DNA of 10,844 nucleotides from Flammeovirgaceae bacterium (GCA_003229495.1 QIEB01000430.1:1-10844); one strand, 5' to 3'. Shown: positions 1 to 7,719, counted from the stretch's first letter. Numbers and translations: made by a program. The notes: a model not told the origin generated them from the sequence alone.

Positions 1-174
1 AATAGCAATGCCCTTGCCTTTAGTGACTATTTACGTAACCGGGGATTTGATGTCCGCCCCATATTATCTCCTACAGTACCTGAAGGTAAAGAAAGGTTGA
101 GGGTGTGTATCCATTCATTTAACACCAAGGAAGAGATATTGAATTTAATATCCACAATTGTAAATAAACCATGA
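1..174 (+). CDS. bioF: 8-amino-7-oxononanoate synthase (BioF), C-terminal end
   Basis: This is the last 57 codons of a gene that begins before the window. The reading frame is open from base 1 to a TGA at 172-174. The segment GFDVRPILSPTVPEGKERLR followed by VCIHSFNT matches the C-terminal domain of class II PLP alpha-oxoamine synthases. In that family the stretch (VRPxxxPTVPxGxxRLR) closes the fold next to the cofactor site. BioF condenses pimeloyl-ACP or pimeloyl-CoA with L-alanine to give 8-amino-7-oxononanoate (KAPA), the first ring-forming step of biotin synthesis in the cytoplasm. The catalytic lysine lies outside the window. Its stop codon overlaps the bioD start (ATGA), so the two are translationally coupled. 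Glycine C-acetyltransferase (Kbl) is a close relative, but the bioD and bioA neighbours make BioF much more likely. Confidence 0.9.
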   Translation, partial: NSNALAFSDYLRNRGFDVRPILSPTVPEGKERLRVCIHSFNTKEEILNLISTIVNKP

Positions 175-782
175 ACTACTTTGTTACCGGAATCGGAACA
201 GGTGTGGGAAAGACCGTGGTGAGCGCGGTGCTGGTGGAAGCCCTGCAAGCGGATTATTGGAAGCCGGTACAATGTGGGCTTCCCAGGGACATAGAGGTGG
301 TTTCTTCCTTAGTCCAAAATCAATCCAGTAATTTCCATGACGAAACTTATTTGTTGAATGAGTCGGCTTCACCCCATCAGGCAGCATACAACCAGGGCCT
401 GGTACTTGCCATAGACGGCATAGCTGTTCCAAACACAAATAATGATTTGGTGATAGAAGGTGCCGGTGGAGTTATGGTACCACTCAATGAACAGGAATTT
501 ATGCTGGACCTTATTAAGAAATTCGCGGATCAAGTGGTTTTGGTGGCAGATTTGTACCTCGGTTCAATTAACCACACGTTATTGTCTGTCGATATATTAC
601 AGCGACACCACATAGAGATAAGAGGCATTGTTTTTAACGGGCATCCAAATAGTCACAGCGAATCGGTGATCCTGTCATATAGTAAATCCGTCAACTTACT
701 TCATTTACCACCGGATAGTTTAATTGACTCTGAACACATCAAAAAATGGGCTCAAATATTGAGGAAAAACCTGGACTCCTGA
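171..782 (+). CDS. bioD: ATP-dependent dethiobiotin synthetase (BioD)
   Basis: BioD closes the ureido ring of biotin: 7,8-diaminononanoate + CO2 + ATP gives dethiobiotin. The product is 203 residues, slightly short for the family (about 215-230). The P-loop GIGTGVGKT lies at residues 7-15 with Lys14; the common form is GTDTEVGKT, so the usual acidic residue is Gly here. Also visible are WKPVQ with Lys31, Asp40 in the expected metal-binding region, SPH at 67-69, and the EGAGG signature at 96-100 with its Mg-binding Glu. LGSINHTLLS at about 130-139 and VFNGHP further on match the nucleotide-binding end. The start ATG overlaps the bioF stop by 4 nt, and the 3' end overlaps bioA by 37 nt, so it is the middle gene of a bioF-bioD-bioA operon. 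Activity should be retained, because the core catalytic residues are present. Confidence 0.95.
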   Translation: MNYFVTGIGTGVGKTVVSAVLVEALQADYWKPVQCGLPRDIEVVSSLVQNQSSNFHDETYLLNESASPHQAAYNQGLVLAIDGIAVPNTNNDLVIEGAGGVMVPLNEQEFMLDLIKKFADQVVLVADLYLGSINHTLLSVDILQRHHIEIRGIVFNGHPNSHSESVILSYSKSVNLLHLPPDSLIDSEHIKKWAQILRKNLDS

Positions 783-2050
783 CCAGAGATAAGCAGCAGG
801 TATGGCATCCTTTCACTCCATTGATTGGCAGTGAAGATAATGTGGTAATCGAAAGAGCCATAGGAGCCAAGTTGTTCACTTCGGATGGCCGTGAAATAAT
901 CGATGCCATTGCCTCATGGTGGGTAAATCTGCATGGTCATAGTAATCCGCACATAGCACAGGCCATTGCCAATCAGGCAAAGAAGCTGGAGCATGTGATG
1001 TTCGCTGGGTTTACCCATGAGCCAGCCATTCAATTGGCGGAAAATCTACTGTCCATACTTCCAGAGAATCAAGGAAAAGTTTTTTTTTCAGACAACGGAA
1101 GTACGTCGGTGGAAGTAGCCCTGAAAATGGCCCTGCAATACTGGCACAACCAAGATAAATCAAAAACCAAGATATTGGCCCTGGAGGGGGGGTACCATGG
1201 TGATACCTTTGGGGCCATGTCAGTAGGGGAACGGGGAGCTTTTACTGCTCCTTTCTGGCCGTTTTTATTTGAAGTAGAGTTCTTGAGAGTACCTTTCCCG
1301 GGACAGGAAGAAAATGGGGTAAAGGAATTTGAAGCGCTGATTGATCGGGGTGATGTGGCCGCTTTTATTTTTGAACCTGTGATCCAGGGGGCCGCCGGAA
1401 TGCGCCAATATTCTGCTTCCTGGCTGGATCAGCTGATTTCAATTGCACATTCCTCCGAAGTATTATGTATTGCTGATGAGGTCATGACTGGGTTCGGAAG
1501 AACGGGCAAAACATTCGCCAGCGATTATCTGGTAAACAAGGCAGATATTATCTGTCTTTCAAAGGGCCTTACCGGTGGGGCGTTGGCCCTGGGTGCAACT
1601 TCGTGCTCTAATGAAATTCAAGAGGCCTATAATCATGAAGATATTCTAAAAACTTTTTTCCACGGACATTCCTACACAGCAAATCCAATTGCATGTGCAG
1701 CTGCTAACGCAAGTTTTGAGTTGCTAATGACCGATGAATGTAATAGAAATATTCAGCGAATATCATCCGGTTTTAAAAATTTTAAAACAAAAATTGAATC
1801 TCATCCCAAAGTTCAATCCGCAAGCTATCTTGGGGCCATTTTGACGATAGAGTTTAAAACATCTGGTGACACTTCATATATAAACGAGGCCAGGCATGAA
1901 CTTTATCCCTATTTTCTATCCAAGAATGTACTTTTAAGACCTTTGGGTAATATTGTGTACATAATCCCACCATATGTGATTTCCGATCAGGAATTGAAGG
2001 TAGTATATGGGGCAATTGAGGACTATTTGGATTCGGGCATTGAGATTTGA
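746..2050 (+). CDS. bioA: adenosylmethionine--8-amino-7-oxononanoate aminotransferase (BioA)
   Basis: BioA is a fold-type I class III PLP aminotransferase that converts KAPA to 7,8-diaminononanoate with S-adenosylmethionine as amino donor. The 434-residue length matches the family (about 430). Landmarks in order are VWHPFTPL at 19-26, SWWVNLHGH in the substrate pocket, DNGSTSVEVALKMAL around the cofactor phosphate, GGYHGDTFGAMSVG, DEVMTGFGRTGKTFA with the Asp that contacts the PLP ring nitrogen, and CLSKGLTGG with the Schiff-base Lys273. FHGHSYTANPIACAAA follows. The ATG at 746 lies inside the 3' end of bioD, a 37-nt overlap. No later in-frame start would keep the conserved VWHPF, so the overlap appears real. 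The VWHPFT motif distinguishes BioA from other class III transaminases. The next gene is convergent, so bioA ends the operon in this window. Confidence 0.96.
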   Translation: MGSNIEEKPGLLTRDKQQVWHPFTPLIGSEDNVVIERAIGAKLFTSDGREIIDAIASWWVNLHGHSNPHIAQAIANQAKKLEHVMFAGFTHEPAIQLAENLLSILPENQGKVFFSDNGSTSVEVALKMALQYWHNQDKSKTKILALEGGYHGDTFGAMSVGERGAFTAPFWPFLFEVEFLRVPFPGQEENGVKEFEALIDRGDVAAFIFEPVIQGAAGMRQYSASWLDQLISIAHSSEVLCIADEVMTGFGRTGKTFASDYLVNKADIICLSKGLTGGALALGATSCSNEIQEAYNHEDILKTFFHGHSYTANPIACAAANASFELLMTDECNRNIQRISSGFKNFKTKIESHPKVQSASYLGAILTIEFKTSGDTSYINEARHELYPYFLSKNVLLRPLGNIVYIIPPYVISDQELKVVYGAIEDYLDSGIEI

Positions 2051-2095
2051 TGCTTATTTGATTTTTATTTTTTGAGATTTGTTATTTTCTACGTA

Positions 2096-2974
2096 TTAAA
2101 GCAGTGGGAATAATATGTAAATTGCTCCAATTACGCAAAGAGACAAGATTATCAGGATCACCCTCATGATTAACTGATTATAATACTGTTTTCTGTCCAC
2201 TGAGGTGGTTGCAAAGGAAGAGTTCAATATTGTTTCAATTACCCATTTCTCAATAAAAGCACTTTCGGGGCTTTTTTGTGTAGTGGATTGATCTGGTTCC
2301 GGATCTGGATCAATTTCTTTGTCCTGCCAGGATAAAACTTTATGCTTAAACGCTTTTATTTCCCAACGCCATCCGCGGTGGGATACAGGCTCATTATGTG
2401 TATCAGACTTGGTATCAGTGATTTGGCTTAAATCAGATCCGCTGTCACCTGCGGTTATCAATGTTTCTTTAGCCTGGTCCTCCTGGAATGGGGAGTCAGA
2501 TTCTTGCTTGGATTCCCCTTGCACTTCCTGGTTATCTGCTGGCGATTTGACCTTCATGTCCCACATTTCAGAGGGTTTTCTAATTTTTGATGGTTTCTGA
2601 TGCGATTTTTCCTCACGCAGGTCATCCTGAAAACTACTTATCTGTTCAATGTAGTTTTTTATTTTAACGCGGGCTTCAGGATCAATATCGCCTTCATCTT
2701 CCACTAAGGTGTCAACTATCCGTTGTACTTGTTGGATCCCATATAGTATTTTCGAATCAGATACATCGATAGCTTCCTGGTCTTCCATCAAAAGCATATA
2801 TGCCTCTTTTATTTTATCAAGGTTTTCCTGGTATAATGTACTAAAATGATCTGAAGGAGCATTATTGATGGCCTTTTGGTAGTCCTTCTTTAATTCCAAA
2901 TAGCGTTTTTGCACCAACTGTTCGCTGGAATTGATTGGTAAATTCAAATACTCCAGAGCTTCTTGTATGGTCAT
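2096..2974 (-). CDS. J-domain-like, C-terminally membrane-anchored protein of unknown function
   Basis: I do not recognise a named family. With the ATG at 2974 the product has 292 residues. An in-frame TTG at 3019 would add 15 residues and overlap the E2 gene by 23 nt. The ATG is preferred because AAGG lies 11 nt upstream and the start then falls 22 nt after the E2 stop. Residues 1-64 resemble a J domain: helix I (IQEALEYLNLP), helix II (LVQKRYLELKKDYQ) and helix III (NLDKIKEAYMLLME). The HPD that stimulates Hsp70 is absent, with YQK at 32-34 in its place. Residues 65-265 are polar and charged, probably a flexible linker, with GWRWEIKAF as a local aromatic patch. The last about 25 residues (VILIILSLCVIGAIYILF) form one membrane helix, so the protein should be tail-anchored with its bulk in the cytoplasm. 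It follows cinA and E2 and is probably co-transcribed with them. The J-like reading is inference from the helix pattern. Confidence 0.75.
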   Translation of the reverse strand: MTIQEALEYLNLPINSSEQLVQKRYLELKKDYQKAINNAPSDHFSTLYQENLDKIKEAYMLLMEDQEAIDVSDSKILYGIQQVQRIVDTLVEDEGDIDPEARVKIKNYIEQISSFQDDLREEKSHQKPSKIRKPSEMWDMKVKSPADNQEVQGESKQESDSPFQEDQAKETLITAGDSGSDLSQITDTKSDTHNEPVSHRGWRWEIKAFKHKVLSWQDKEIDPDPEPDQSTTQKSPESAFIEKWVIETILNSSFATTSVDRKQYYNQLIMRVILIILSLCVIGAIYILFPLL

Positions 2975-2996
2975 CACGGATATTGCCTTCAGTTCC

Positions 2997-4283
2997 TTAA
3001 ATGGTCCTGTTGCTGTCAAATCGCTCTAGATAGTCAGCCACTCGTCTTACAAACATTCCTCCTAATGATCCGTCTACTACCCGATGGTCATAGCTGTGTG
3101 ACAAGAACATTTTGTGCCGGATTCCAATAGCGTCTCCATAGGATGTTTCAATTACCGAGGGCTTTTTCACAATTGCACCCAACGCCAAAATTCCGACCTG
3201 AGGCTGCATGATTATGGGCGTTCCCATCACATTTCCAAACGATCCAACGTTTGATATGGTAAAAGTCCCTCCGGAGAGCTCATCTGGCTTCAATTGATTG
3301 TTCCGGGCTCTCTTAGCAAGGTCGTTCACCTGCTTGGTCAGTCCTACCAGACTTAATTGGTCCGCATTCCTTATTACCGGTACTATCAGATTTCCGGAAG
3401 GAAGTGCCACCGCCATCCCTATGTTAATGTCCTTTTTACGAATAATGCGGTCTCCATCTACGCTAATATTGATCATGGGGTAATCTGCAATAGCCTTTAC
3501 CACTGCTTCAATAAATATTGGAGTGAAAGTTAGATTATCACCTTCTCGTTCTTTGAAGGAAGATTTGTTGCGGTTGCGCCAGAATACCAGTCCTGTCACA
3601 TCTGCTTCTACAAAAGAAGTAACGTGTGCGGAGATACGTTTGGACTCTAACATCCGCTCAGCGATCATCTTTCGCATACGGTCCATTTCAATGATCTCAT
3701 CTTCACCACTGATTGGCAACATTGTACCGGAAGAGGCGGGAGGAAGATCCGAAAGTGGAGTTCTGATAGGTAATCCTGCCCGTTTTTTTAGGTAGATTAA
3801 AATGTCTTTTTTGGTCACCCGGTGGTTTTTCCCAGTGCCGGGTATATTCGCCAATTCTTCTGAACCTAGGTGCTCCTGTTTTGCAATATTTTTAACCAAG
3901 GGGCTATAGAAGCGATCATCTTGACCCTCAGTAGGTAGTACTATCGGCACGACTTCTGCTACCGGTGGAATATCTTGCTCTTTAGGTTGATAAGGCCTGT
4001 CTACCTGGGTACTATGACCATTTGGTTCAGTAGATTTTCCGTTGGTAGTTTCAATTACTGCTATTGGCTTTCCCACTTCCACCACATCTCCTTCATTGGC
4101 TAGAATTTCAGCGAGAATTCCTGCGTGTTCAGATGGAATCTCAGTATCAACCTTGTCGGTGGCTACTTCTAAAACCGATTCATCCTGTTCAATGGGGTCG
4201 CCTACCTTTTTCAACCATGTTAAAATGGTTCCTTCCATTATACTTTCTCCCATTTTAGGCATTACCATTTCTACTCTACCCAT
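2997..4283 (-). CDS. dihydrolipoamide acyltransferase (E2) of a 2-oxo-acid dehydrogenase complex, branched-chain type likely
   Basis: This is the E2 core subunit, which moves the acyl group from lipoamide to CoA in a pyruvate, 2-oxoglutarate or branched-chain 2-oxo-acid dehydrogenase complex. The 428 residues contain one lipoyl domain (about 4-78, lipoylated Lys44 in TDKVDTE), a linker with several prolines, a peripheral-subunit-binding domain (about 126-168, SPLVKNIAKQEHL...GKNHRVTKKDI), and the acyltransferase domain (about 195-425) ending in the active-site motif HRVVDG with His400, Asp404 and Gly405. GGTFTISNVGSFG followed by MGTPIIMQPQVGILALGAI is closer to branched-chain E2 than to 2-oxoglutarate E2, which usually reads FTITNGG. 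No E1 or E3 gene is in the window, so the substrate is not fixed. It lies 51 bp downstream of cinA on the same strand and is probably co-transcribed with it. Confidence 0.93.
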   Translation of the reverse strand: MGRVEMVMPKMGESIMEGTILTWLKKVGDPIEQDESVLEVATDKVDTEIPSEHAGILAEILANEGDVVEVGKPIAVIETTNGKSTEPNGHSTQVDRPYQPKEQDIPPVAEVVPIVLPTEGQDDRFYSPLVKNIAKQEHLGSEELANIPGTGKNHRVTKKDILIYLKKRAGLPIRTPLSDLPPASSGTMLPISGEDEIIEMDRMRKMIAERMLESKRISAHVTSFVEADVTGLVFWRNRNKSSFKEREGDNLTFTPIFIEAVVKAIADYPMINISVDGDRIIRKKDINIGMAVALPSGNLIVPVIRNADQLSLVGLTKQVNDLAKRARNNQLKPDELSGGTFTISNVGSFGNVMGTPIIMQPQVGILALGAIVKKPSVIETSYGDAIGIRHKMFLSHSYDHRVVDGSLGGMFVRRVADYLERFDSNRTI

Positions 4284-4334
4284 GCTATTTAGTTTGAGGT
4301 TAATGTCTTGTGAACCATGGTAAATTTAACATTT

Positions 4335-5600
4335 TCAGACCTTTTCTCCATCCAATTCCACTAATCTTTGACGCACCAAATTCAACACTGCCTGAGTGGT
4401 AAGCTTGATGTTTATAGCCCGGTCCTTATACAATGAAAGTTTCTTGGATATTTTATTCTTCCCATCTACATAAGCAATCCACACGGTACCCACGGGTTTT
4501 TCGAGTGAACCTCCACCTGGTCCGGCTATACCACTAGTAGCTACTCCTATGTCTACTTTTAGCATTTTTCGAATACCTTCAGCCATTTCCAGCACTGTGT
4601 GTTCACTTACTGCACCAAAGTTATCCAGTGTAACAGGGCTGACTGCCAACAATGACTTTTTTAAATGGTTTTGATAAGCTACAATTGATCCCATAAAATA
4701 GTCTGAGCTTCCGTCCACACTGGTAATTGCTTGGGCCACAGACCCACCTGAACAGCTTTCTGCGGATGCAATGGTAAGTTTTTGACTCCGTAAGAGGTTG
4801 CCAACCGCTGCTGGTAGGGTATCCCGGTCATAACCGTAGATGTATTCCCCTGCCAATGGTTTCAAATTTTTGATTTGTTGATGAACTTCATTTTCCAGCT
4901 TACCAAGGTCATCTCCAATAGCAGTAAGTCTTAGTTTTACTTCGCCGAGCCCTGGTAGATAAGCTAACTTAATATGGGGTGGTAGCTGTAGTTCCCATGT
5001 TTCTATTTTATCCGCTAACCAGGACTCTCCAATGCCTATAGTCTTTACAATTTTATGATATATAGCAGGCGTCTGGAAAGTAGTTTTTAACTTGGGTAAT
5101 ACCTGCTCAATCATTAAGGTTTTCATCTCATGAGGTACGCCCGGCATGGAAACGTATACTTTTCCATTTTCCTGAAACCACATACCCGGAGCAGTGCCAA
5201 CCCGGTTGGTGATTACATTACACTTTGTAGGAAGGTATGCCTGTTGTCTATTGGTCTCTGTTAGCTCTCGCCCAATCTTGTCGAAGATAGACTGAACGTC
5301 TTTTAATGCCTGTTCATTCAGGGCCAGGTCACATTGAAAGAATTTTGCCAGGCACGGTTTGGTTAAGTCATCGGTGGTGGGACCTAAACCCCCTGTGACC
5401 AGAATTATGTCCGCTCTGGCAGAGGCCTCGGCAAGCGCTTCTAGTATATCCGATTCAGAATCTGAAACGGTTGTTTTCCTTACAGTTTTAACTCCGATCT
5501 TATCCAGTTCTTTACTAATCCACTGTGAATTGGTATCTACAATTTGACCGTACAGGATCTCATCTCCAATGGTAATTGTTTCAGCCCGAACAGGTTGCAT
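4335..5600 (-). CDS. cinA: CinA family protein with nicotinamide-nucleotide amidase domain
   Basis: This is a 421-residue two-domain protein of typical CinA length. The N-terminal MoaB/Mog-like domain (about 4-175) starts AETITIGDEILYGQIVDTNS and carries GGLGPTTDD at 70-78; in the family this domain acts as an ADP-ribose or CoA pyrophosphatase. The C-terminal PncC domain (about 262-415) carries AESCSGG at 280-286 and GIAGPGGG at about 357-364, followed by KPVGTVWIAY. It deamidates nicotinamide mononucleotide back to nicotinate mononucleotide, salvaging NAD breakdown products. The older name competence/damage-inducible protein need not imply a role in DNA uptake. Both domains look intact. The gene is divergent from the DUF4197 gene and appears to lead a cinA-E2-J-like operon. 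I found no convincing TTG/TAnnTTTG promoter directly upstream. Confidence 0.95.
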   Translation of the reverse strand: MQPVRAETITIGDEILYGQIVDTNSQWISKELDKIGVKTVRKTTVSDSESDILEALAEASARADIILVTGGLGPTTDDLTKPCLAKFFQCDLALNEQALKDVQSIFDKIGRELTETNRQQAYLPTKCNVITNRVGTAPGMWFQENGKVYVSMPGVPHEMKTLMIEQVLPKLKTTFQTPAIYHKIVKTIGIGESWLADKIETWELQLPPHIKLAYLPGLGEVKLRLTAIGDDLGKLENEVHQQIKNLKPLAGEYIYGYDRDTLPAAVGNLLRSQKLTIASAESCSGGSVAQAITSVDGSSDYFMGSIVAYQNHLKKSLLAVSPVTLDNFGAVSEHTVLEMAEGIRKMLKVDIGVATSGIAGPGGGSLEKPVGTVWIAYVDGKNKISKKLSLYKDRAINIKLTTQAVLNLVRQRLVELDGEKV

Positions 5601-5726
5601 ATAGGATTGTTTTATTTTGAGTTAAAAGTACACATAAACTAACATAGATCAGTCCACCAACAAAAGAAGCTGTAATTTGGCACGATTTTGCATAGGTTAA
5701 TGTTGTCAAACTATAATTTAGAAGCA

Positions 5727-6476
5727 ATGATGGCTAACAAAATGTCTAAACCTATTTTTTATTTGCAGATGCTGGCAGTAACCATTGTCTTCCACCTCAA
5801 TTCCGGTGCTCAGATCAACAATCTGATAAATGACCTCAGTAAGAGGCTCTCTGGAAACGGAGAATTGACTACTAATCAGGTGATTGAAGGATTGAAAGAA
5901 GCGCTTATTCAGGGGATCAGTAAAGGGTCCGACCAGGCTTCTGAGATGGATGGTTATTTAAATAATAACCTGATAAAAATTGCATTTCCTTCAGATGCCA
6001 AAAAGGTAGAGTCGCGTTTGCGTCAAATTGGATTAGGTCCAGAAGTAGACAAATTTATTGTTTCGCTTAACAGGGCGGCAGAAAAAGCTGCAAAGGAGGC
6101 AAAACCAATTTTTATTGATGCAATTAAAAATATGAGCGTTGAAGACGCTTGGGGAATACTTAAAGGGGGAGAGCATAGCGCTACTCAATATCTTAAGCAG
6201 TCCAGTCACCAATCATTGAGCGAAAGTTTCCACCCAATAATCAGTGATGCGCTGGAACAGGTGAGTGCAACCAAATATTACGATGACCTGGTGGATTCAT
6301 ACAATAAAATTCCGTTTGTTAAAAAGGTGAATCCAGATCTTGATCAATATGCCACAGAGCAAGCCATTGAAGGGTTATTTTTGTTGATTGCAGAGGAAGA
6401 AGCAAAAATCAGAAAAGACCCAATGGCCAGATCGTCAGAGTTGCTGAATAAAGTGTTTGGGGCTGGGGGGCACTAA
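5727..6476 (+). CDS. exported DUF4197 family protein
   Basis: The product has 249 residues from the ATG at 5727. The frame also opens at a TTG (5688) and an ATG (5700), but these would put 9-13 polar residues ahead of the signal peptide. AGAAG lies just before 5727. Residues 6-28 (MSKPIFYLQMLAVTIVFHLN then SGA) form a Sec signal peptide with likely cleavage after SGA, before Gln29. There is no lipobox cysteine, so a soluble periplasmic protein is expected. The rest is mostly helical and matches my memory of DUF4197: GLKEALIQGISKGSDQAS, then FPSDAKKVESRLRQIGLG, then LNRAAEKAAKEAKPIF, then WGILKGGEHSATQYLKQ, ending LFLLIAEEEAKIRKDPMARS. No biochemical function is established for this family that I know of. 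It is a single gene between divergent cinA and convergent rpoD. Confidence 0.88.
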   Translation: MMANKMSKPIFYLQMLAVTIVFHLNSGAQINNLINDLSKRLSGNGELTTNQVIEGLKEALIQGISKGSDQASEMDGYLNNNLIKIAFPSDAKKVESRLRQIGLGPEVDKFIVSLNRAAEKAAKEAKPIFIDAIKNMSVEDAWGILKGGEHSATQYLKQSSHQSLSESFHPIISDALEQVSATKYYDDLVDSYNKIPFVKKVNPDLDQYATEQAIEGLFLLIAEEEAKIRKDPMARSSELLNKVFGAGGH

Positions 6477-6542
6477 AATATAGAACAGCAAATTACGCCC
6501 TCGATTTCCGGGCCTGAATTTTTATCTTATTACAACATTAAA

Positions 6543-6568
6543 AAAGGCCAGGGCATGCGCTGGCCTTT
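6543..6568 (-). terminator. rho-independent terminator of rpoD
   Basis: A perfect 9-bp inverted repeat, AAAGGCCAG (6543-6551) and CTGGCCTTT (6560-6568), encloses an 8-nt loop. Read on the minus strand, the stem is followed by six T residues (6545-6540), which makes a classical intrinsic terminator starting 20 nt after the rpoD stop. Read on the plus strand the tail is only TTT then AGTG, so it would stop DUF4197 transcription less well. Confidence 0.85.
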
Positions 6569-6587
6569 AGTGTTTCCAATTTAAAAC

Positions 6588-7454
6588 CTATCCCAGATAA
6601 GGTACCAGCAATCTGATGGCTGGATGCGCACTCAGCTTATTGATGGCCTTGTCTTTTATTTGCCTTACTCTTTCTCTGCTTATTCCCAGTAGCGCTCCAA
6701 TGTCTCCCAAAGACAGTTTAGATTCTACTCTGATACCGAAGAACATTTTAATAACCTGACATTCCCTCAGAGTAAGGATAGAAAGTAATCTATCGATTTC
6801 TTTCTTCAAGGAATCGTTGTATTCCAGTTTTTCATCAGTTTTTTGAGCATCACTGTTTTCCAGCACGTCCAACAGGCTATTGGTTTCTCCCTGCTCAAAC
6901 GGAGCATCCACTGACAGATGTTTGGACGATGCTCGCAAGGTGGTTTTGACTTCCTCTACACTCACATCCAGTAATTCCGCCAGTTCCTCATCGGTTGGTT
7001 CTCGTTCCAGGTGTTGCTCGAAATGCGAAGCTACCTGGTGTATACGTGAAATAGCACCTACTTTGTTAGCTGGAAGCCGGATCATTCGTGACTGCTCAGC
7101 CAGCGCTTGCATAATGGCCTGTCTGATCCACCATACCGCGTAGGAAATAAATTTAAATCCTCTGGTCTCATCAAATTTTTGAGCTGCCTTAATCAAACCA
7201 AGATTACCCTCATTGATCAAATCGTTCAGGGGAATCTTAGTGTGTTGATATTGTTTAGCTACGCTCACTACAAACCTTAGGTTTGCCTTGGTGAGTTTTT
7301 CCAACGCCAAATGATCTCCTTGTTTTATACGTTGTGCCAATTGCACTTCTTCTTCCGCGGTCAATAATTCTACTTTACTGATCTCGTTGAAGTATTTTTC
7401 CAGAGTTTGACTGTCTCTGTTGGTAATTGACTGTGTGATTTTTAATTGTCGCAT
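6588..7454 (-). CDS. rpoD: primary RNA polymerase sigma factor RpoD/SigA, Bacteroidota short form
   Basis: This is the housekeeping sigma-70 factor that directs core RNA polymerase to most promoters. The product is 288 residues, the usual size in Bacteroidota, and has no region 1.1 or non-conserved insertion. Region 1.2 lies at about 16-50 (LEKYFNEISKVELLTAEEEVQLAQRI). Region 2 follows, with NLRFVVSVAKQY, the core-binding NDLINEGNLGLIKAAQKFD, and the melting and -10 recognition segment YAVWWIRQAIMQALAEQSRM at about 105-124. Region 3 is at about 135-215. Region 4.2 is a helix-turn-helix at about 248-275 (SLGDIGALLGISRERVRQIK). GGAGGG before the start and a terminator after the stop support the boundaries. 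The lineage recognises TTG/TAnnTTTG promoters, consistent with two candidates found in this window. Confidence 0.97.
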   Translation of the reverse strand: MRQLKITQSITNRDSQTLEKYFNEISKVELLTAEEEVQLAQRIKQGDHLALEKLTKANLRFVVSVAKQYQHTKIPLNDLINEGNLGLIKAAQKFDETRGFKFISYAVWWIRQAIMQALAEQSRMIRLPANKVGAISRIHQVASHFEQHLEREPTDEELAELLDVSVEEVKTTLRASSKHLSVDAPFEQGETNSLLDVLENSDAQKTDEKLEYNDSLKKEIDRLLSILTLRECQVIKMFFGIRVESKLSLGDIGALLGISRERVRQIKDKAINKLSAHPAIRLLVPYLG

Positions 7455-7466
7455 GTTTTATGTTAT

Positions 7467-7472
7467 CCCTCC
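7467..7472 (-). promoter_or_regulatory. Shine-Dalgarno sequence of rpoD
   Basis: On the minus strand GGAGGG lies 12 nt before the rpoD ATG. This is the clearest Shine-Dalgarno match in the window, where other starts have none or only weak purine runs. Twelve nt is on the long side of functional spacing. Confidence 0.55.
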
Positions 7473-7502
7473 ATTATTTCATTACTACTCATATCACTAT
7501 TT

Positions 7503-7519
7503 AAAAACCCCTGTGGGGG
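7503..7519 (-). terminator. compact terminator-like hairpin in the rpoD leader (possible attenuator)
   Basis: On the minus strand CCCC-ACA-GGGG is followed directly by TTTTT, about 50 nt before the rpoD start. The stem has only four G-C pairs and a 3-nt loop, but the U-tract is perfectly placed. It lies downstream of the candidate rpoD promoter at 7720-7750 and of the aminotransferase, so it could end read-through from upstream or attenuate rpoD. It may also be a chance match, given how short the stem is. Confidence 0.35.
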
Positions 7520-7719
7520 CCATAAAGTTTCAAAAGCTTTTAGTTGGGAAGTGTGAACACCTGGCAAAAGACTTAAAATGGTCTTTAAATTAAAAAAATT
7601 GCTATGGTGAGCCTTAAAAATGAGTTTTATTCGAATAATTTGTTTAAAATTGAGGTCAATTATCGCACTCCAACACTGCTTCACTTTTTTCAAATCAACC
7701 TACCTTCTCGTTTAATATG

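Noticed and set aside
2040..2081. Direct repeat TTGAGATTTG, 32 bp apart, at the end of bioA
   Set aside because: It is a short AT-rich repeat partly inside the coding end of bioA, with no inverted structure or known role. Chance is likely.
2319..2600. Plus-strand 93-codon frame opposite the J-like gene
   Set aside because: It is antisense to a longer frame that has a clear membrane anchor and a plausible start, and its composition shows no domain.
6497..6513. Possible plus-strand terminator after DUF4197 (GCCC, 9-nt loop, GGGC, then a T-rich tail)
   Set aside because: The stem is only 4 bp with a large loop and the T-run starts several bases away. It is too weak to call.
7627..7638. 12-bp palindrome TTATTCGAATAA upstream of rpoD
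   Set aside because: A palindrome this size is expected a few times per 10 kb by chance, and no matching operator family is evident. It is only noted within the leader-region entry.
7463..7693. 76-codon minus-strand reading frame just upstream of rpoD
   Set aside because: It starts at TTG, has no recognisable domain, contains the terminator-like hairpin and overlaps the rpoD Shine-Dalgarno. Leader RNA is the more likely explanation.
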